The notes under the pieces: generated by a model
What the model saw: only the letters and a program-made list of their open reading frames with translations
What the model was told of the DNA's origin: nothing
Databases searched by the model: none
Part shown: piece by piece, positions 34,401-43,236 of the stretch
Layout of the letters: the number at the start of each line of letters is the position of its first letter
Numbering within the stretch: position 1 is the stretch's first letter
Made by a program: the position numbers and the translations under genes
Origin: Planctomycetota bacterium
GTDB taxonomy: Bacteria > Planctomycetota > Phycisphaerae > UBA1845
Length of the DNA stretch: 57,348 nucleotides
Assembly: GCA_024276605.1 (NCBI GenBank)
Contig: JAJRWX010000002.1
Location: forward strand, 1-57,348
Reading direction: 5' to 3'

Positions 34401-34649
34401 AGCGCTGAAGGCAATCTTCGATCCGTCCGGTGAAAACTTGGCCCAGCGTTCGTTACCTCCGTCGCGTGTGATGCGCCGTGCATGGCCACCCTGAGACGAG
34501 GCCAGCCACAGGTCGCCCTCGTAGGTAAAGACAATGTTGTCATCGTGTATGTCGGCGTAGCGCATAAGCTTACTCTGAGCCAGGGCATGTGGCGCAGCTA
34601 AGGCTATGATGGTTAAGATAAATGCTAAATGGATATTCGGTTTATTCAT
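31440..34649 (-). CDS. Secreted tricorn-like protease (PD40 propellers, PDZ, S41)
   Basis: 1069 residues, close to the usual length of tricorn-family proteases. A signal peptide (LAFILTIIALAAPHALAQ) begins it. Residues ~30-600 hold WD40-like PD40 repeats (KFSPDGSKIAFSAQYDG, TWSPDGQWIAYYSDKTGEEQL, VWSPDSQWLIYSD), forming beta propellers. A Lys/Asp-rich linker (~555-590) precedes a second region with a PDZ domain (~780-860: GCPVKEGDYLIAIDGREISS) and a C-terminal S41 tail-protease domain; ERVFYGHYVVLINEDTGSDGENF has the serine-nucleophile region. It degrades peptides to small pieces. In this gene neighbourhood it could feed the POT transporter. It is convergent with the M16 gene. Confidence 0.88.
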   Translation of the reverse strand: MNKPNIHLAFILTIIALAAPHALAQSKLMRYADIHDDNIVFTYEGDLWLASSQGGHARRITRDGGNERWAKFSPDGSKIAFSAQYDGNTDVYIIPSTGGQAKRLTYHSAADRVVGWWPDGQSVLFRTRREYPSRGEQVMRVTIEGGMPVKLPVDRAGLCAVSPDGNSIAYNRISREERTWKRHQGGTAQDIWMGSFDKLDYRRITRWPGSDNFPMWVGNNIYFNSDREHGTLNIYKYNMTSNMVSAMTSYKDYDVKYPSAGPRQIIYQYGEQLHILDLANGKTRRVPIQLDSDLVRMRPEFVDVSPRTGSFGLSPSGTRMLLTARGEILNIPVEDGEPINLTSSTDTREKNATWSPDGQWIAYYSDKTGEEQLYLIDQKALLPARQLTSGGIGFRLQPVWSPDSQWLIYSDKYLKLNLVNVKTGTSTVIDQSDYDDGWYRWGIQDYVWSPDSQWIAYTKLEQSLTEAIFLYSMKDGESHRITDEFYADWSPSFDPAGKYLYFLSKRAFNPIMGALDQNHVFLNMATPMVVLLQADAPSPFAPKDSQEKVAEDKDDAAEEDNDDSKKEDADKPVDVRIDVDGIHRRVVRAKDIAPGNYFRLEATKKGFLYLAKTKQEFIKYQAVNDGTSDSLDLYSYDIEKAETKNILSPIANYHLSADGKKLVYRSGSTYGVVKVGEKADVGDGEVDLDGVYIEVDRTKEFMQIFNEAWRVQRDFFYDPAMHGLDWAATGEKYRRLLPHCGNRSDLNYLIGEMIGELNAGHTYVFGGDRKHDAKYVSVGLLGVDFESPPQGKYHRISHIIPGAPWDNKERSPLAQPGCPVKEGDYLIAIDGREISSKENPYSFLQNKGNAVVTLTYNDKPTAKDAKKFRLRTLSSERSIRYREWVDNNRAFVDTETGGTVGYIHIPNMGEGGLIEFAKVYYPQYYKKGFVLDVRYNGGGFTSRMILDRLERSISGMTQPREGKPTPDPERVFYGHYVVLINEDTGSDGENFSESVISKKIAPLIGKRTWGGAVGIELHQPLVDGGGTTPPQFGAYSLSRTWQIEGHGVDPDIEVDNMPGDVLRGKDAQL

Positions 34650-35041
34650 GCTTTAGAACTCCTCTGTGCGCTGGCGGTATACCTGAGAAATCATATCACA
34701 TCCCGACGCGTCATCGTTTTAAGGTGAACGAAGTAGGCTACCTGTTGTTAAGAAGATCAACAAGCTGGGTAGCCCTGACGAATCACGTAAGTTGTACGAT
34801 GGAGATGGACAGATCGCAATCTTATCAATTCTTTCGGTCATAGCCCGTCAACGGAACCTCATTTGCTCTGGAAAGTACTTGCCGCTACGCTTTACACGAT
34901 TTAATTGGCTCTAACGGTGCGCTGCCGGTAAGCGTTAAGATCGACGTAGCGTAGTCTGATCGCACCTTCCGCTTTGGGCAGTGCTTTCATCACGCGATAA
35001 GCGGTTAACCTTCAACCAGTTCCTGATAAGGAGTATTGCCC
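34650..35041. other. Divergent intergenic region with a stem-loop
   Basis: About 390 bp between divergent genes. GGCTACC (34736-34742) pairs with GGTAGCC (34768-34774), and inside it TTGTT (34745-34749) pairs with AACAA (34759-34763), giving an interrupted hairpin. No gene seen. AAGGAG at 35028-35033 serves the transporter. Confidence 0.45.
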
Positions 35042-36889
35042 GTGTCGGACAGTAAACTCAGCTTCACGGCCCAGATAAAGAGCTACCCAGGTGTTTTTTG
35101 GTGCGCTAACACCATGGAAATCTTTGAGCGCATGGCCTGGTATGGTTGGTTCACGGTCATGGCTTTGTATGTGACGGGTAGCCCGGAAACTGGGGGGCTG
35201 GGATTTACCACCGAAACACGGGGGACATTACAAGCCATCATACCATGCCTGCTCTATCTGATGCCCGTCGTGACGGGATCTATAGCCGATCAGTTTGGGT
35301 ATAAGAAAATGTTTATCATTGCTTATATCGTTATGATTGCCTCGTATTATGCCCTAGGACAGTTCCATTCCTTACCCATGTTTACCGTGGCCTTCTTTTT
35401 TGTTGCCATCGGAGCCGCGATTTTTAAGCCAATCATTGTGGGAACTGTTGCCCGTGTGACCAATGAATCCAATTCCAGCATGGCGTTCGGCATCTTTTAT
35501 ATGATGGTCAACATAGGTGGTTTCGTTGGCCCGTTTGTGGCGGGATATATTCGTGGTTGGGGTTGGGAATATGTATTCATCGCCTGTTCTGGGTGGGCAG
35601 TGGTTAACTTGGTTATTGTTATATTTATCTATAAGGAACCCGAAGTCGCTGACCGTACAGAGGAGAAGCGTACTATTGGAAAAGCCTTTGAGAATCTTGT
35701 CATCGTGCTGGGTAATCTGCGTTTTTTCATAACGGTCGGTGTTGTTATTGTTGGTCTAATGGTCGCCAGTGTGTTGGACTCTGTAGGTATTTCTTGGTTT
35801 ACATGGAAACGTGGCGGTATTGCTCTCATTTTGTGGATTATCGCAAACTTTCTATACGACGCCATCTTACCTGCGGAAAACGACAAGCCGGAAGAACCAG
35901 GTTCACCGAAACGGTCTCCGCTGCTCAAACGTATGCATTGCAGCGATTGGCGGTTTGCCATGTTCCTTTTGATCATGTCAGGCTTCTGGACCAGCTTCAA
36001 TCAGATTTTCTACACCATGCCGGAATACATTCGTGACTATACCAATACACGACCTTTAATTGACTTTGCCGAATCTGTAGTCGATGCTGATCCGACCGGA
36101 CTGCTCCCGATGATTTTTGGAGAAAATGATCCTACCGATCCAACGACGGGTATCGCTAGTGTTGTAGCTACGATTAGCGATTTGGAACGCCTGGAGATCG
36201 AGAAACGGGTAGGAAAATTAATCGAAGCTCGTGGGGGAACGGAGGCAGCTCTTTACGATGAAATTGCCAAAGAGTTACTCGATACGAAGATCCGCATATC
36301 TTCTGAAGCACTTACGTCCTTCGTTGCGGCAGATGGTGCGACTACATCATCCGTGACGGATCGTGTGATCATTGAGGGAAGACAAGTTAATCCGGAATTT
36401 ATCGTCAATTTTGATGCTGGTGCTATTATCCTGTTTCAAGTGTTGATTTCTTTTCTGATGACGCGATTCCACCAGTTCACGACCATGATCGTCGGTATGG
36501 TGATCGCTGCCGTTGGTATCGGGTTGTCCGGGTTTGCCGGTGATACGGGCCTACTTGGCAGCGGAGGTGTTATATGGATCGTCGGTGCAGGTATTATCAT
36601 CTTTGCCTTCGGTGAGATGATGGCCAGCCCTACGAGTCAGGCGTACATCAGTTGCATTGCGCCTAAAGACAAGTCTGCGCTATATATGGGGTATTATTTC
36701 GTATCTGTTGCTCTTGGTAATCTGTTTGGCGGTATTCTTTCCGGGCAACTGATGGGAAAACTCGTCCGCGATATGGGACGCCCCGATCTAATGTGGTTTA
36801 CTTTCGGCGGTATCATGTTTGCGACAGCCGTTGTATTTCTAATCTATAACAGAGTCGCATTGCCGAAAAGCGATCCACAGACCGCATAG
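35042..36889 (+). CDS. POT/PTR-family proton-coupled peptide transporter
   Basis: 615 residues from GTG 35042, which is 8 nt past AAGGAG; TTG 35036 is too close. EIFERMAWYG (about 27-36) is the E-x-x-E-R-F/M-x-Y-G proton-coupling signature of the POT family in helix 1. GFVGPFVAGYIRGWGWEYVF and the following helix match the next conserved block. Twelve or more transmembrane helices are visible. Between helices, about residues 340-465, lies a soluble insert of ~120 residues (NTRPLIDFAESVVDADPTG, GIASVVATISDLERLEIEKR) not usual in POTs. It imports di- and tripeptides, which fits the dipeptidase gene that follows in the same direction. Confidence 0.82.
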   Translation: MSDSKLSFTAQIKSYPGVFWCANTMEIFERMAWYGWFTVMALYVTGSPETGGLGFTTETRGTLQAIIPCLLYLMPVVTGSIADQFGYKKMFIIAYIVMIASYYALGQFHSLPMFTVAFFFVAIGAAIFKPIIVGTVARVTNESNSSMAFGIFYMMVNIGGFVGPFVAGYIRGWGWEYVFIACSGWAVVNLVIVIFIYKEPEVADRTEEKRTIGKAFENLVIVLGNLRFFITVGVVIVGLMVASVLDSVGISWFTWKRGGIALILWIIANFLYDAILPAENDKPEEPGSPKRSPLLKRMHCSDWRFAMFLLIMSGFWTSFNQIFYTMPEYIRDYTNTRPLIDFAESVVDADPTGLLPMIFGENDPTDPTTGIASVVATISDLERLEIEKRVGKLIEARGGTEAALYDEIAKELLDTKIRISSEALTSFVAADGATTSSVTDRVIIEGRQVNPEFIVNFDAGAIILFQVLISFLMTRFHQFTTMIVGMVIAAVGIGLSGFAGDTGLLGSGGVIWIVGAGIIIFAFGEMMASPTSQAYISCIAPKDKSALYMGYYFVSVALGNLFGGILSGQLMGKLVRDMGRPDLMWFTFGGIMFATAVVFLIYNRVALPKSDPQTA

Positions 36890-36960
36890 CGTAGGGTATA
36901 CGCGAGATATAGAGCCAAGGATATTTATTTTTACTGCGTAGGTATAAGAGTACGCGAGTC

Positions 36961-36985
36961 CGCGCGGGCTGAAGCCCTCGGCTCG
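36961..36985. repeat. Dispersed GCTAAAGCCC-type repeat, copy 3
   Basis: CGCGCGGGCTGAAGCCCTCG then GCTCG, 71 nt past the POT-transporter stop and 25 nt before the dipeptidase gene. Arms GGGCT and AGCCC can pair across two bases. Confidence 0.65.
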
Positions 36986-37009
36986 TAGAACAATGAAGCG
37001 AAAAGTATC

Positions 37010-38521
37010 ATGAGTCTTTACGAAGAAAATCTTTCCGTAGTCGAATCACTAGAGCCTCAAGGTGTGTGGCGAATTTTTGCCGGCATGGCCTCGGTGTCCA
37101 GACCTTCCAAGCACGAAGAGAAGATTCGCAAGCACCTGCGTGATTTGTTCGATTCATTTCATCTAAGCTATCATGAGGATGGTGTCGGGAATTTGGTCGT
37201 TGATGTGCCTGCTTCGCGTGGGAAAGAAGGGGTATCGCTGATTGTACTGCAAGCCCACGTCGATATGGTCTGCGAGAAAAACAGCGATATTACGCATGAT
37301 TTTGATGCTGAAGGCATTCACCTCGTGTATGGCGATGACGCGGATACCGGCAAGAAAGTCATTCGTGGCAAGGGTACTACGCTAGGGGCGGATAATGGGA
37401 TAGGCGTAGCCATGGCGCTGGCTGTGGCCACTGATCCCTCCGTGGTACATGGTCCGCTTGAGTTGTTATTTACGGTGGATGAAGAAGCCGGCATGACAGG
37501 CGCCAAAGCGCTGACCTCAGACTCATTCAAGGGGCGTTGTTTACTCAATCTCGATTCAGAGGAAGATGACGAGTTGTGTATTGGTTGTGCAGGTGGTTGT
37601 GACACTAATTTGACATTCCGAGAAAAGCTCGAAGTCGTCCCTGGAGAGGTAACAGCTATTCGTGTGAGTGTCTCAGGGTTGCGGGGTGGACATTCCGGTT
37701 GCGATATTAACGAAGGCCGGGGCAATGCCATCAAATTGCTGGCTCGAACCCTGTCTCGGGCTGACGTGGGCGACCTGAGATTGGCCCAAATCACGGGCGG
37801 TAGTAAGCGAAATGCCATCCCGAGGGAAGCTATGGCTACATTTGCCGCACCGGTGGGTGTGTTGAATAAGTTTCAAACGGCGGCTAGGGAGGTTCAACTT
37901 GAAGCATCGGAGGAATCCTGCGAATCGAAGCTTGTCATCGATGTGGTGGAAGTGGAGTCATCGTCGTGTCAGTATGCGATGTCCGTTACGACTACCCGAC
38001 GCATATTGGATTTATTGACGGCATTACCCAGTGGCGTGCTCGGTATGCATCCCCAGGTGCCTGGGTTAGTGGAAACGTCCAACAATATATCCACCGTCAT
38101 CAGTCGCGTGCATGAAAACCAGATTGCTGTAGCGATAGGTGCTTTGACGCGGAGTTCTTCGGCTTCACGTAAACTCGAAGCCCTTGCGTTGATCGCTACG
38201 GCTGGTCGCTTGACCGGGGCCGACGTGAAAAATGACAACGACTATCCCGGGTGGGCACCTAACGCGGATTCACATATTCTCGGCGTTTGCCAACGCGTCT
38301 ACGAAAGTGAATTTGATGAAAAGCCCCACGTCTCATCGATCCATGCCGGCTTGGAATGCGGCATTATTGGTGAGCAAATCAAGGGGATGGATATGGTATC
38401 GTTCGGCCCGACCATTCTCGGTGCTCATAGCCCGGATGAGCGGGTGTTTGTCGATTCGGTGGGGAAATCGTATCGATACCTAGTAGCGATCCTTGCAGAA
38501 TTAGCTGCTAGCACTATGTAA
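37010..38521 (+). CDS. pepD: Aminoacyl-histidine dipeptidase (PepD, M20 family)
   Basis: 503 residues, the usual PepD length (about 485). It is a zinc-dependent cytoplasmic dipeptidase with broad specificity, including carnosine. VLQAHVDMVCEKN (about 84-96) provides the first His-Asp metal pair, TTLGADNGIGVAMALA (about 121-136) the bridging Asp, and LLFTVDEEAGMTGAKAL (about 150-166) the catalytic Glu and metal ligand. The C-terminal SFGPTILGAHSPDERV block holds the last histidine ligand. The POT-type transporter lies immediately upstream, so imported peptides could be hydrolysed by this enzyme. It is probably co-transcribed or coordinately placed. Confidence 0.9.
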   Translation: MSLYEENLSVVESLEPQGVWRIFAGMASVSRPSKHEEKIRKHLRDLFDSFHLSYHEDGVGNLVVDVPASRGKEGVSLIVLQAHVDMVCEKNSDITHDFDAEGIHLVYGDDADTGKKVIRGKGTTLGADNGIGVAMALAVATDPSVVHGPLELLFTVDEEAGMTGAKALTSDSFKGRCLLNLDSEEDDELCIGCAGGCDTNLTFREKLEVVPGEVTAIRVSVSGLRGGHSGCDINEGRGNAIKLLARTLSRADVGDLRLAQITGGSKRNAIPREAMATFAAPVGVLNKFQTAAREVQLEASEESCESKLVIDVVEVESSSCQYAMSVTTTRRILDLLTALPSGVLGMHPQVPGLVETSNNISTVISRVHENQIAVAIGALTRSSSASRKLEALALIATAGRLTGADVKNDNDYPGWAPNADSHILGVCQRVYESEFDEKPHVSSIHAGLECGIIGEQIKGMDMVSFGPTILGAHSPDERVFVDSVGKSYRYLVAILAELAASTM

Positions 38522-38692
38522 TATGTTGAGTTTGGCCCTTGATAAGTAGATATTTCCGGACGTAACAACGGGGTCACTCCACCCACTAACAAGTTTTCTA
38601 CGTTTCGTCGAAATCAAGTATAATATGTTCTGACTAGGTATATGTGATACGGTTAGCTTTGCGATGACAAAGGATACAGGAGTTCTATCGGC

Positions 38693-39529
38693 ATGAAACA
38701 GCGAATAGTCATAACCCGTCTTGTTTTGGCTTTTTCCCTAGTTGCATGGGGTACATGCGAAAGTGCGTGGGGTGATACGCCGCCTGTCGCTGAAAAAGCG
38801 GCAGCCCCTAAAGTTGTGGAAAAGATTTCGTCTGATGCAGGGCCGACTTTGGAAGAGGTCGAGGCGCTTATTGCGGAACGTTGGTCCAAACTGAAAACCG
38901 TTAAAGCGTCTATCCTGACAACCAAAAAAACAATCATGCCGACGGTCAAAGAAGAAACGACAACGCAAGGCCATTTGGTTTATATGCGACGTGATGGGAA
39001 AAATTATTTTCTTAAAGAGTTGAAAACGCGTGGGCGAAAAACACCTTTCGGCAAGCCCGAGTTTGAAGTCAATACTCATGCGAAAAATATATGTAGCGGC
39101 GACACCTGTTATTACGAGTTCAAGATCGATAAGGGCAAAGATAAAGTATTCAAGTCCAGCGTGGAATCAGTAAATACCGATTTTGGTGGTGAGGGTATCT
39201 TTAATTATATACGGCTAAATTATATTCCCGAATTGCGTCCTTCTGAGGTTTTTGAGGGCGAAGAAGTCTATGTGATCGAGGCCAAAGGCAAACCCGGTAC
39301 GATCTTTTATTTGCGAACTATTACTGCTCATATAAGCAAGAAAACGGGCATGTTACGACAAATGGTAACCAAACAGACGCATGATATGTTATTGTTAACC
39401 GCGAAGTACTACAATATCGAATTGAATCCCAAGGTCGATCCTAAACTGTTCGACTATAAGCCTGAAGGGGATGTCCGCGTTCTCCAAAAAGTGACGAAAA
39501 AGAAAGATGGTACACTGTCACCTGAATGA
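38693..39529 (+). CDS. Exported LolA/LolB-like lipoprotein-sorting fold protein
   Basis: 278 residues. The N-terminal signal (LVLAFSLVAWGTCESAWG) predicts export. The remainder (about 60-260) has the long beta-strand pattern of LolA-like proteins: LVYMRRDGKNYFLKELKTRG, YYEFKIDKGKDKVFKSSVES, FYLRTITAHISKKTGMLRQM and the closing strand, with K-rich surfaces. Such proteins are annotated as outer-membrane lipoprotein-sorting proteins in planctomycetes and may bind lipid or lipoprotein. The weak similarity is judged by pattern only. The stop is 1 nt from the stop of nadD, convergent. Confidence 0.6.
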   Translation: MKQRIVITRLVLAFSLVAWGTCESAWGDTPPVAEKAAAPKVVEKISSDAGPTLEEVEALIAERWSKLKTVKASILTTKKTIMPTVKEETTTQGHLVYMRRDGKNYFLKELKTRGRKTPFGKPEFEVNTHAKNICSGDTCYYEFKIDKGKDKVFKSSVESVNTDFGGEGIFNYIRLNYIPELRPSEVFEGEEVYVIEAKGKPGTIFYLRTITAHISKKTGMLRQMVTKQTHDMLLLTAKYYNIELNPKVDPKLFDYKPEGDVRVLQKVTKKKDGTLSPE

Positions 39530-39530
39530 G

Positions 39531-40166
39531 CTAGTTTGGGGAGGTTGTATACAGACCGTGTTGTTGAATATATTGGCAAACTATCTTAGGGACTTCTGAC
39601 TGCACCTGCCGACCTTGAGCTAATCGTGACCGAATGTCCGTCGCAGAAATATCAACGATCGGGGTTTCTAGAATACCGCGTCGTAGCGATTCGATTTGTT
39701 GATCATTCAGCACCGTTTGAAAGTGGTTCCAATCGAGTTTTTGGGTTGTCTTACGCGCAGCTGTGACGATCTGACACATATCAACGAATTCTGCGATTCG
39801 GTGCCACATGGGTAATTCCAACAGTGAGTCCTCTCCGATGATCCAATAAAGTTCCGTCCCCGGCTTACAGGTTTGGCGAAAGTGTTTGACCGTATCGATG
39901 GTGAACGTAGGGCCGGGGCGTTCGAGGTCGTAATCACTGAATGAAAAAATGGGAAAGTCCGCTATGGCTAATCGGACCATCTCAGCCCGGTGCTTTTTCG
40001 GAGTTAATTGGATATCCGTCTTATGTGGTGGTTGTGCACTTGGCAGAAAAATGACCTCGTCGAGATTGAGCTGATCCGCTACAGCCGTCGCGATGGACAG
40101 ATGGCCTCGGTGGATGGGATCAAAACTACCGCCATACAAACCAGCACGTAGTGCCATATAGTACAT
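39531..40166 (-). CDS. nadD: Nicotinate-nucleotide adenylyltransferase
   Basis: 211 residues, normal NadD length. It joins ATP and nicotinate mononucleotide to make deamido-NAD in the cytoplasm. GLYGGSFDPIHRGHLSIA (about 9-26) contains the nucleotidyltransferase GxFDPxHxGH motif, and IIGEDSLLELPMWHRIAEFV lies in the middle. The C-terminal VDISATDIRSRLAQGRQV holds the ISST-x-IR-like motif that binds ATP phosphate. It is convergent with the LolA-like gene, and its upstream region (40167-40549) is non-coding. Confidence 0.92.
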   Translation of the reverse strand: MYYMALRAGLYGGSFDPIHRGHLSIATAVADQLNLDEVIFLPSAQPPHKTDIQLTPKKHRAEMVRLAIADFPIFSFSDYDLERPGPTFTIDTVKHFRQTCKPGTELYWIIGEDSLLELPMWHRIAEFVDMCQIVTAARKTTQKLDWNHFQTVLNDQQIESLRRGILETPIVDISATDIRSRLAQGRQVQSEVPKIVCQYIQQHGLYTTSPN

Positions 40167-40549
40167 CCAGTTCGATTGACATCCCCGTGTACACCCATGT
40201 TGGTGAAATTCACCGGCTTATCGTAGCCATGCATACGCCATTATGATCGTATTGGCGTAATAATATAGCGTCAATCACATCATATTATGAGTGTATGACA
40301 GAATCGGTGGGTGGGCGGCATGAACGGGGGCAAACGCTACCGAGGAAGAGCACGGGCAAGCGTTTCTCCAGACGACTTTCCTGATTCTACGACCACTCTG
40401 CTGCGACGCTTGTCAATGCCACGCCACTAAACGTGACAAAGTCATAGGGCTTCTGCCGGCTATTATCACGAATTTCCGATCTAAGATGGACCGCATCTGC
40501 AGTTGCAGGCTCTGAGGACCGATAATAGGGGCATGAGGAAGGGCTACGC
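40167..40549. other. Intergenic region with an operator-like inverted repeat
   Basis: About 380 bp between divergent nadD and glycosyltransferase genes. TACGCCA (40234-40240) and TGGCGTA (40253-40259) form a perfect 7-bp inverted repeat with 12-nt spacing, in an A+T-rich setting. It may be a protein-binding site or a small hairpin. No gene seen. Confidence 0.4.
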
Positions 40550-41836
40550 ATGAACGTGTCAGGAAGACCTACGATTAGCTTCGTTATAGCTACCCACAAC
40601 CGGTGCGCGGTTGTCGAGTCGACGCTTAAGCGCGTTCGTGCATTGCGCCAGGAAGTACCGTCGTCTGAAATCATCGTTGTTGATAATGCCTCCACCGACC
40701 ATACGCGTACACGGGTGGCACCGTTGGTCGATGTGTTGATCTGCCTACGTCGAAATATCGGTAGCTGCTCAAAGGCGTTAGGTGTTGATCGAGCCGGGGG
40801 TAAGTACATTGTATTTCTCGATGATGATGCATACCCCAAACTAGGTTCATTGGTACGCATGATCGATCATTTTGAATCTGACGACGGATTAGCTGCGGCG
40901 GGCTTTCGCGTTCATCTTCCCAGCGGTTGTGAAGAAGCTAGTGCGCTACCTGGTGTTTTTGTCGGATGTGGTGTTGGTTTACGAACCGATGCTTTGCGAT
41001 CGGTGGGCGGTTTGGATCGGTCGTTTTTTATGCAGGCGGAAGAATATGATTTGTGTTTCAAGCTCAGTGCTGCCGGTTGGAAAACTGAGGTGTTTGATGA
41101 CCTTCATGTTGAACATATGAAAACCGAGTTGGCGCGAAAATCGCAACGCACCACTTTTTATGATATACGCAATAACCTTCGCGTCGCTGCTCGATTTCTT
41201 CCATCATCGTATTACGAAATATACAGACAAGATTGGTGTCAGCGTTATGCTTGGCTGGCGATGAATGACGGCCATTACGCGGCCTATGATCGAGGCATTC
41301 GTGTCGGTCGTCCATTAGCTGCGCGCGAACGCGTCATGTATCGCCGAAAAAGGCTACATGCTATATCTTTCGAGCGTTTTTTCCTATGGTCTGAAATCAA
41401 CGAACGATTTCGCCAATTGGGTAACGATGGCGTTCGGCGCGTGTTGCTGGCGGACTTGGGGAAAAATATATATGCCTTCTATCAGGCTGCGCGTCGTCAT
41501 TGTGTGCAAATCGTGGCCATCGCGGATGACCGTTTTCATCGACCGGGTCGGCGGTATCGAGGCTTGGACATACTGCCTGTTACACAATCCTTAGGTATAG
41601 ATGTTGACCGGATTGTGGTGAGTCAAACCACAGCGCCGCCGGCCTTGGCTTCGAAAAAACGTTTGGAGGCCTTGACGTCTACACCGGTAGTGTGCTGGTT
41701 TGGATCTAACGATAAAACGCTGAAGATAGACAATGCGTACCCGGTCCAAACAGCGCCTATTAATAGCGATGTTGAGTCTGTCTTGGGGCAAAAGCCACGC
41801 GCTCGAGAAGGTTTAGTGTCTTTTGTGAAAGTGTAA
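40550..41836 (+). CDS. Family 2 glycosyltransferase with C-terminal Rossmann-like domain
   Basis: 428 residues. The N-terminal part (about 6-225) is a GT-A family 2 transferase: TISFVIATHNRCAVVESTLK, IIVVDNASTDHTR, and the DDD metal site in YIVFLDDDAYPKLGSL, with the acceptor motif AEEYDLCFKLSAAGWKTEVF. After about 60 linking residues, a C-terminal domain (about 295-400) starts GVRRVLLADLGKNIYAFYQA, followed by IVAIADDRFHRPGRRYRGLD, a pattern of a Rossmann-type fold resembling PglD-like or methyltransferase-associated sugar domains. It is followed 12 nt later by gmd, so a fucose- or rhamnose-type deoxysugar polysaccharide is a reasonable context. No transmembrane helix. Confidence 0.78.
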   Translation: MNVSGRPTISFVIATHNRCAVVESTLKRVRALRQEVPSSEIIVVDNASTDHTRTRVAPLVDVLICLRRNIGSCSKALGVDRAGGKYIVFLDDDAYPKLGSLVRMIDHFESDDGLAAAGFRVHLPSGCEEASALPGVFVGCGVGLRTDALRSVGGLDRSFFMQAEEYDLCFKLSAAGWKTEVFDDLHVEHMKTELARKSQRTTFYDIRNNLRVAARFLPSSYYEIYRQDWCQRYAWLAMNDGHYAAYDRGIRVGRPLAARERVMYRRKRLHAISFERFFLWSEINERFRQLGNDGVRRVLLADLGKNIYAFYQAARRHCVQIVAIADDRFHRPGRRYRGLDILPVTQSLGIDVDRIVVSQTTAPPALASKKRLEALTSTPVVCWFGSNDKTLKIDNAYPVQTAPINSDVESVLGQKPRAREGLVSFVKV

Positions 41837-41848
41837 AGAAAGGTGCGT

Positions 41849-42877
<1,029 letters not shown>

Positions 42878-42923
42878 TTGCGACACATAAATCGAAATAA
42901 GGTTTGGGACACCCAGTCGTTGG

Positions 42924-43120
42924 GTGGCCCACCTCGTTTCCGAGGTGGGGGAGTCGATGATGTCCGGCAAATCTCATGATGCAGGAAAGTGAATCACCGA
43001 CGCCAGGAGATTGTCCGATAGTGATATTCAACAGATTCGTTGTGTTTAGAAGTGTCGATGTTCTGGCACTATACGTCCATCATCGACTCCCCCAGGTCCA
43101 AAAAGAAGGACCTGGGCCAC
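42924..43120. repeat. Inverted pair of REP-like hairpins with covarying stems
   Basis: Left unit: GTGGCCCACCTCG (42924-42936), loop TTTC, CGAGGTGGG (42941-42949), tail GGAGTCGATGATG through 42962. The right unit, inverted, has tail CATCATCGACTCC (43078-43090), stem CCCAGGTCC (43091-43099), loop AAAAAGAA, GGACCTGGG (43108-43116), then CCAC. Both have the same GTGGCCCA entry and GATGATG tail, but the stems differ in a way that keeps pairing. This resembles REP/BIME units mobilised by RAYT-type transposases. Confidence 0.75.
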
Positions 43121-43236
43121 GCCGTCAGTGAATGAATACATGTAACAGTTGAGTATGTTGGGTTGATGGCTCAAATCTTATGCGGTGCTGCGAAGAATAT
43201 GCAGCATTCAGGCGTACACGATACAGTAGTTAACTA

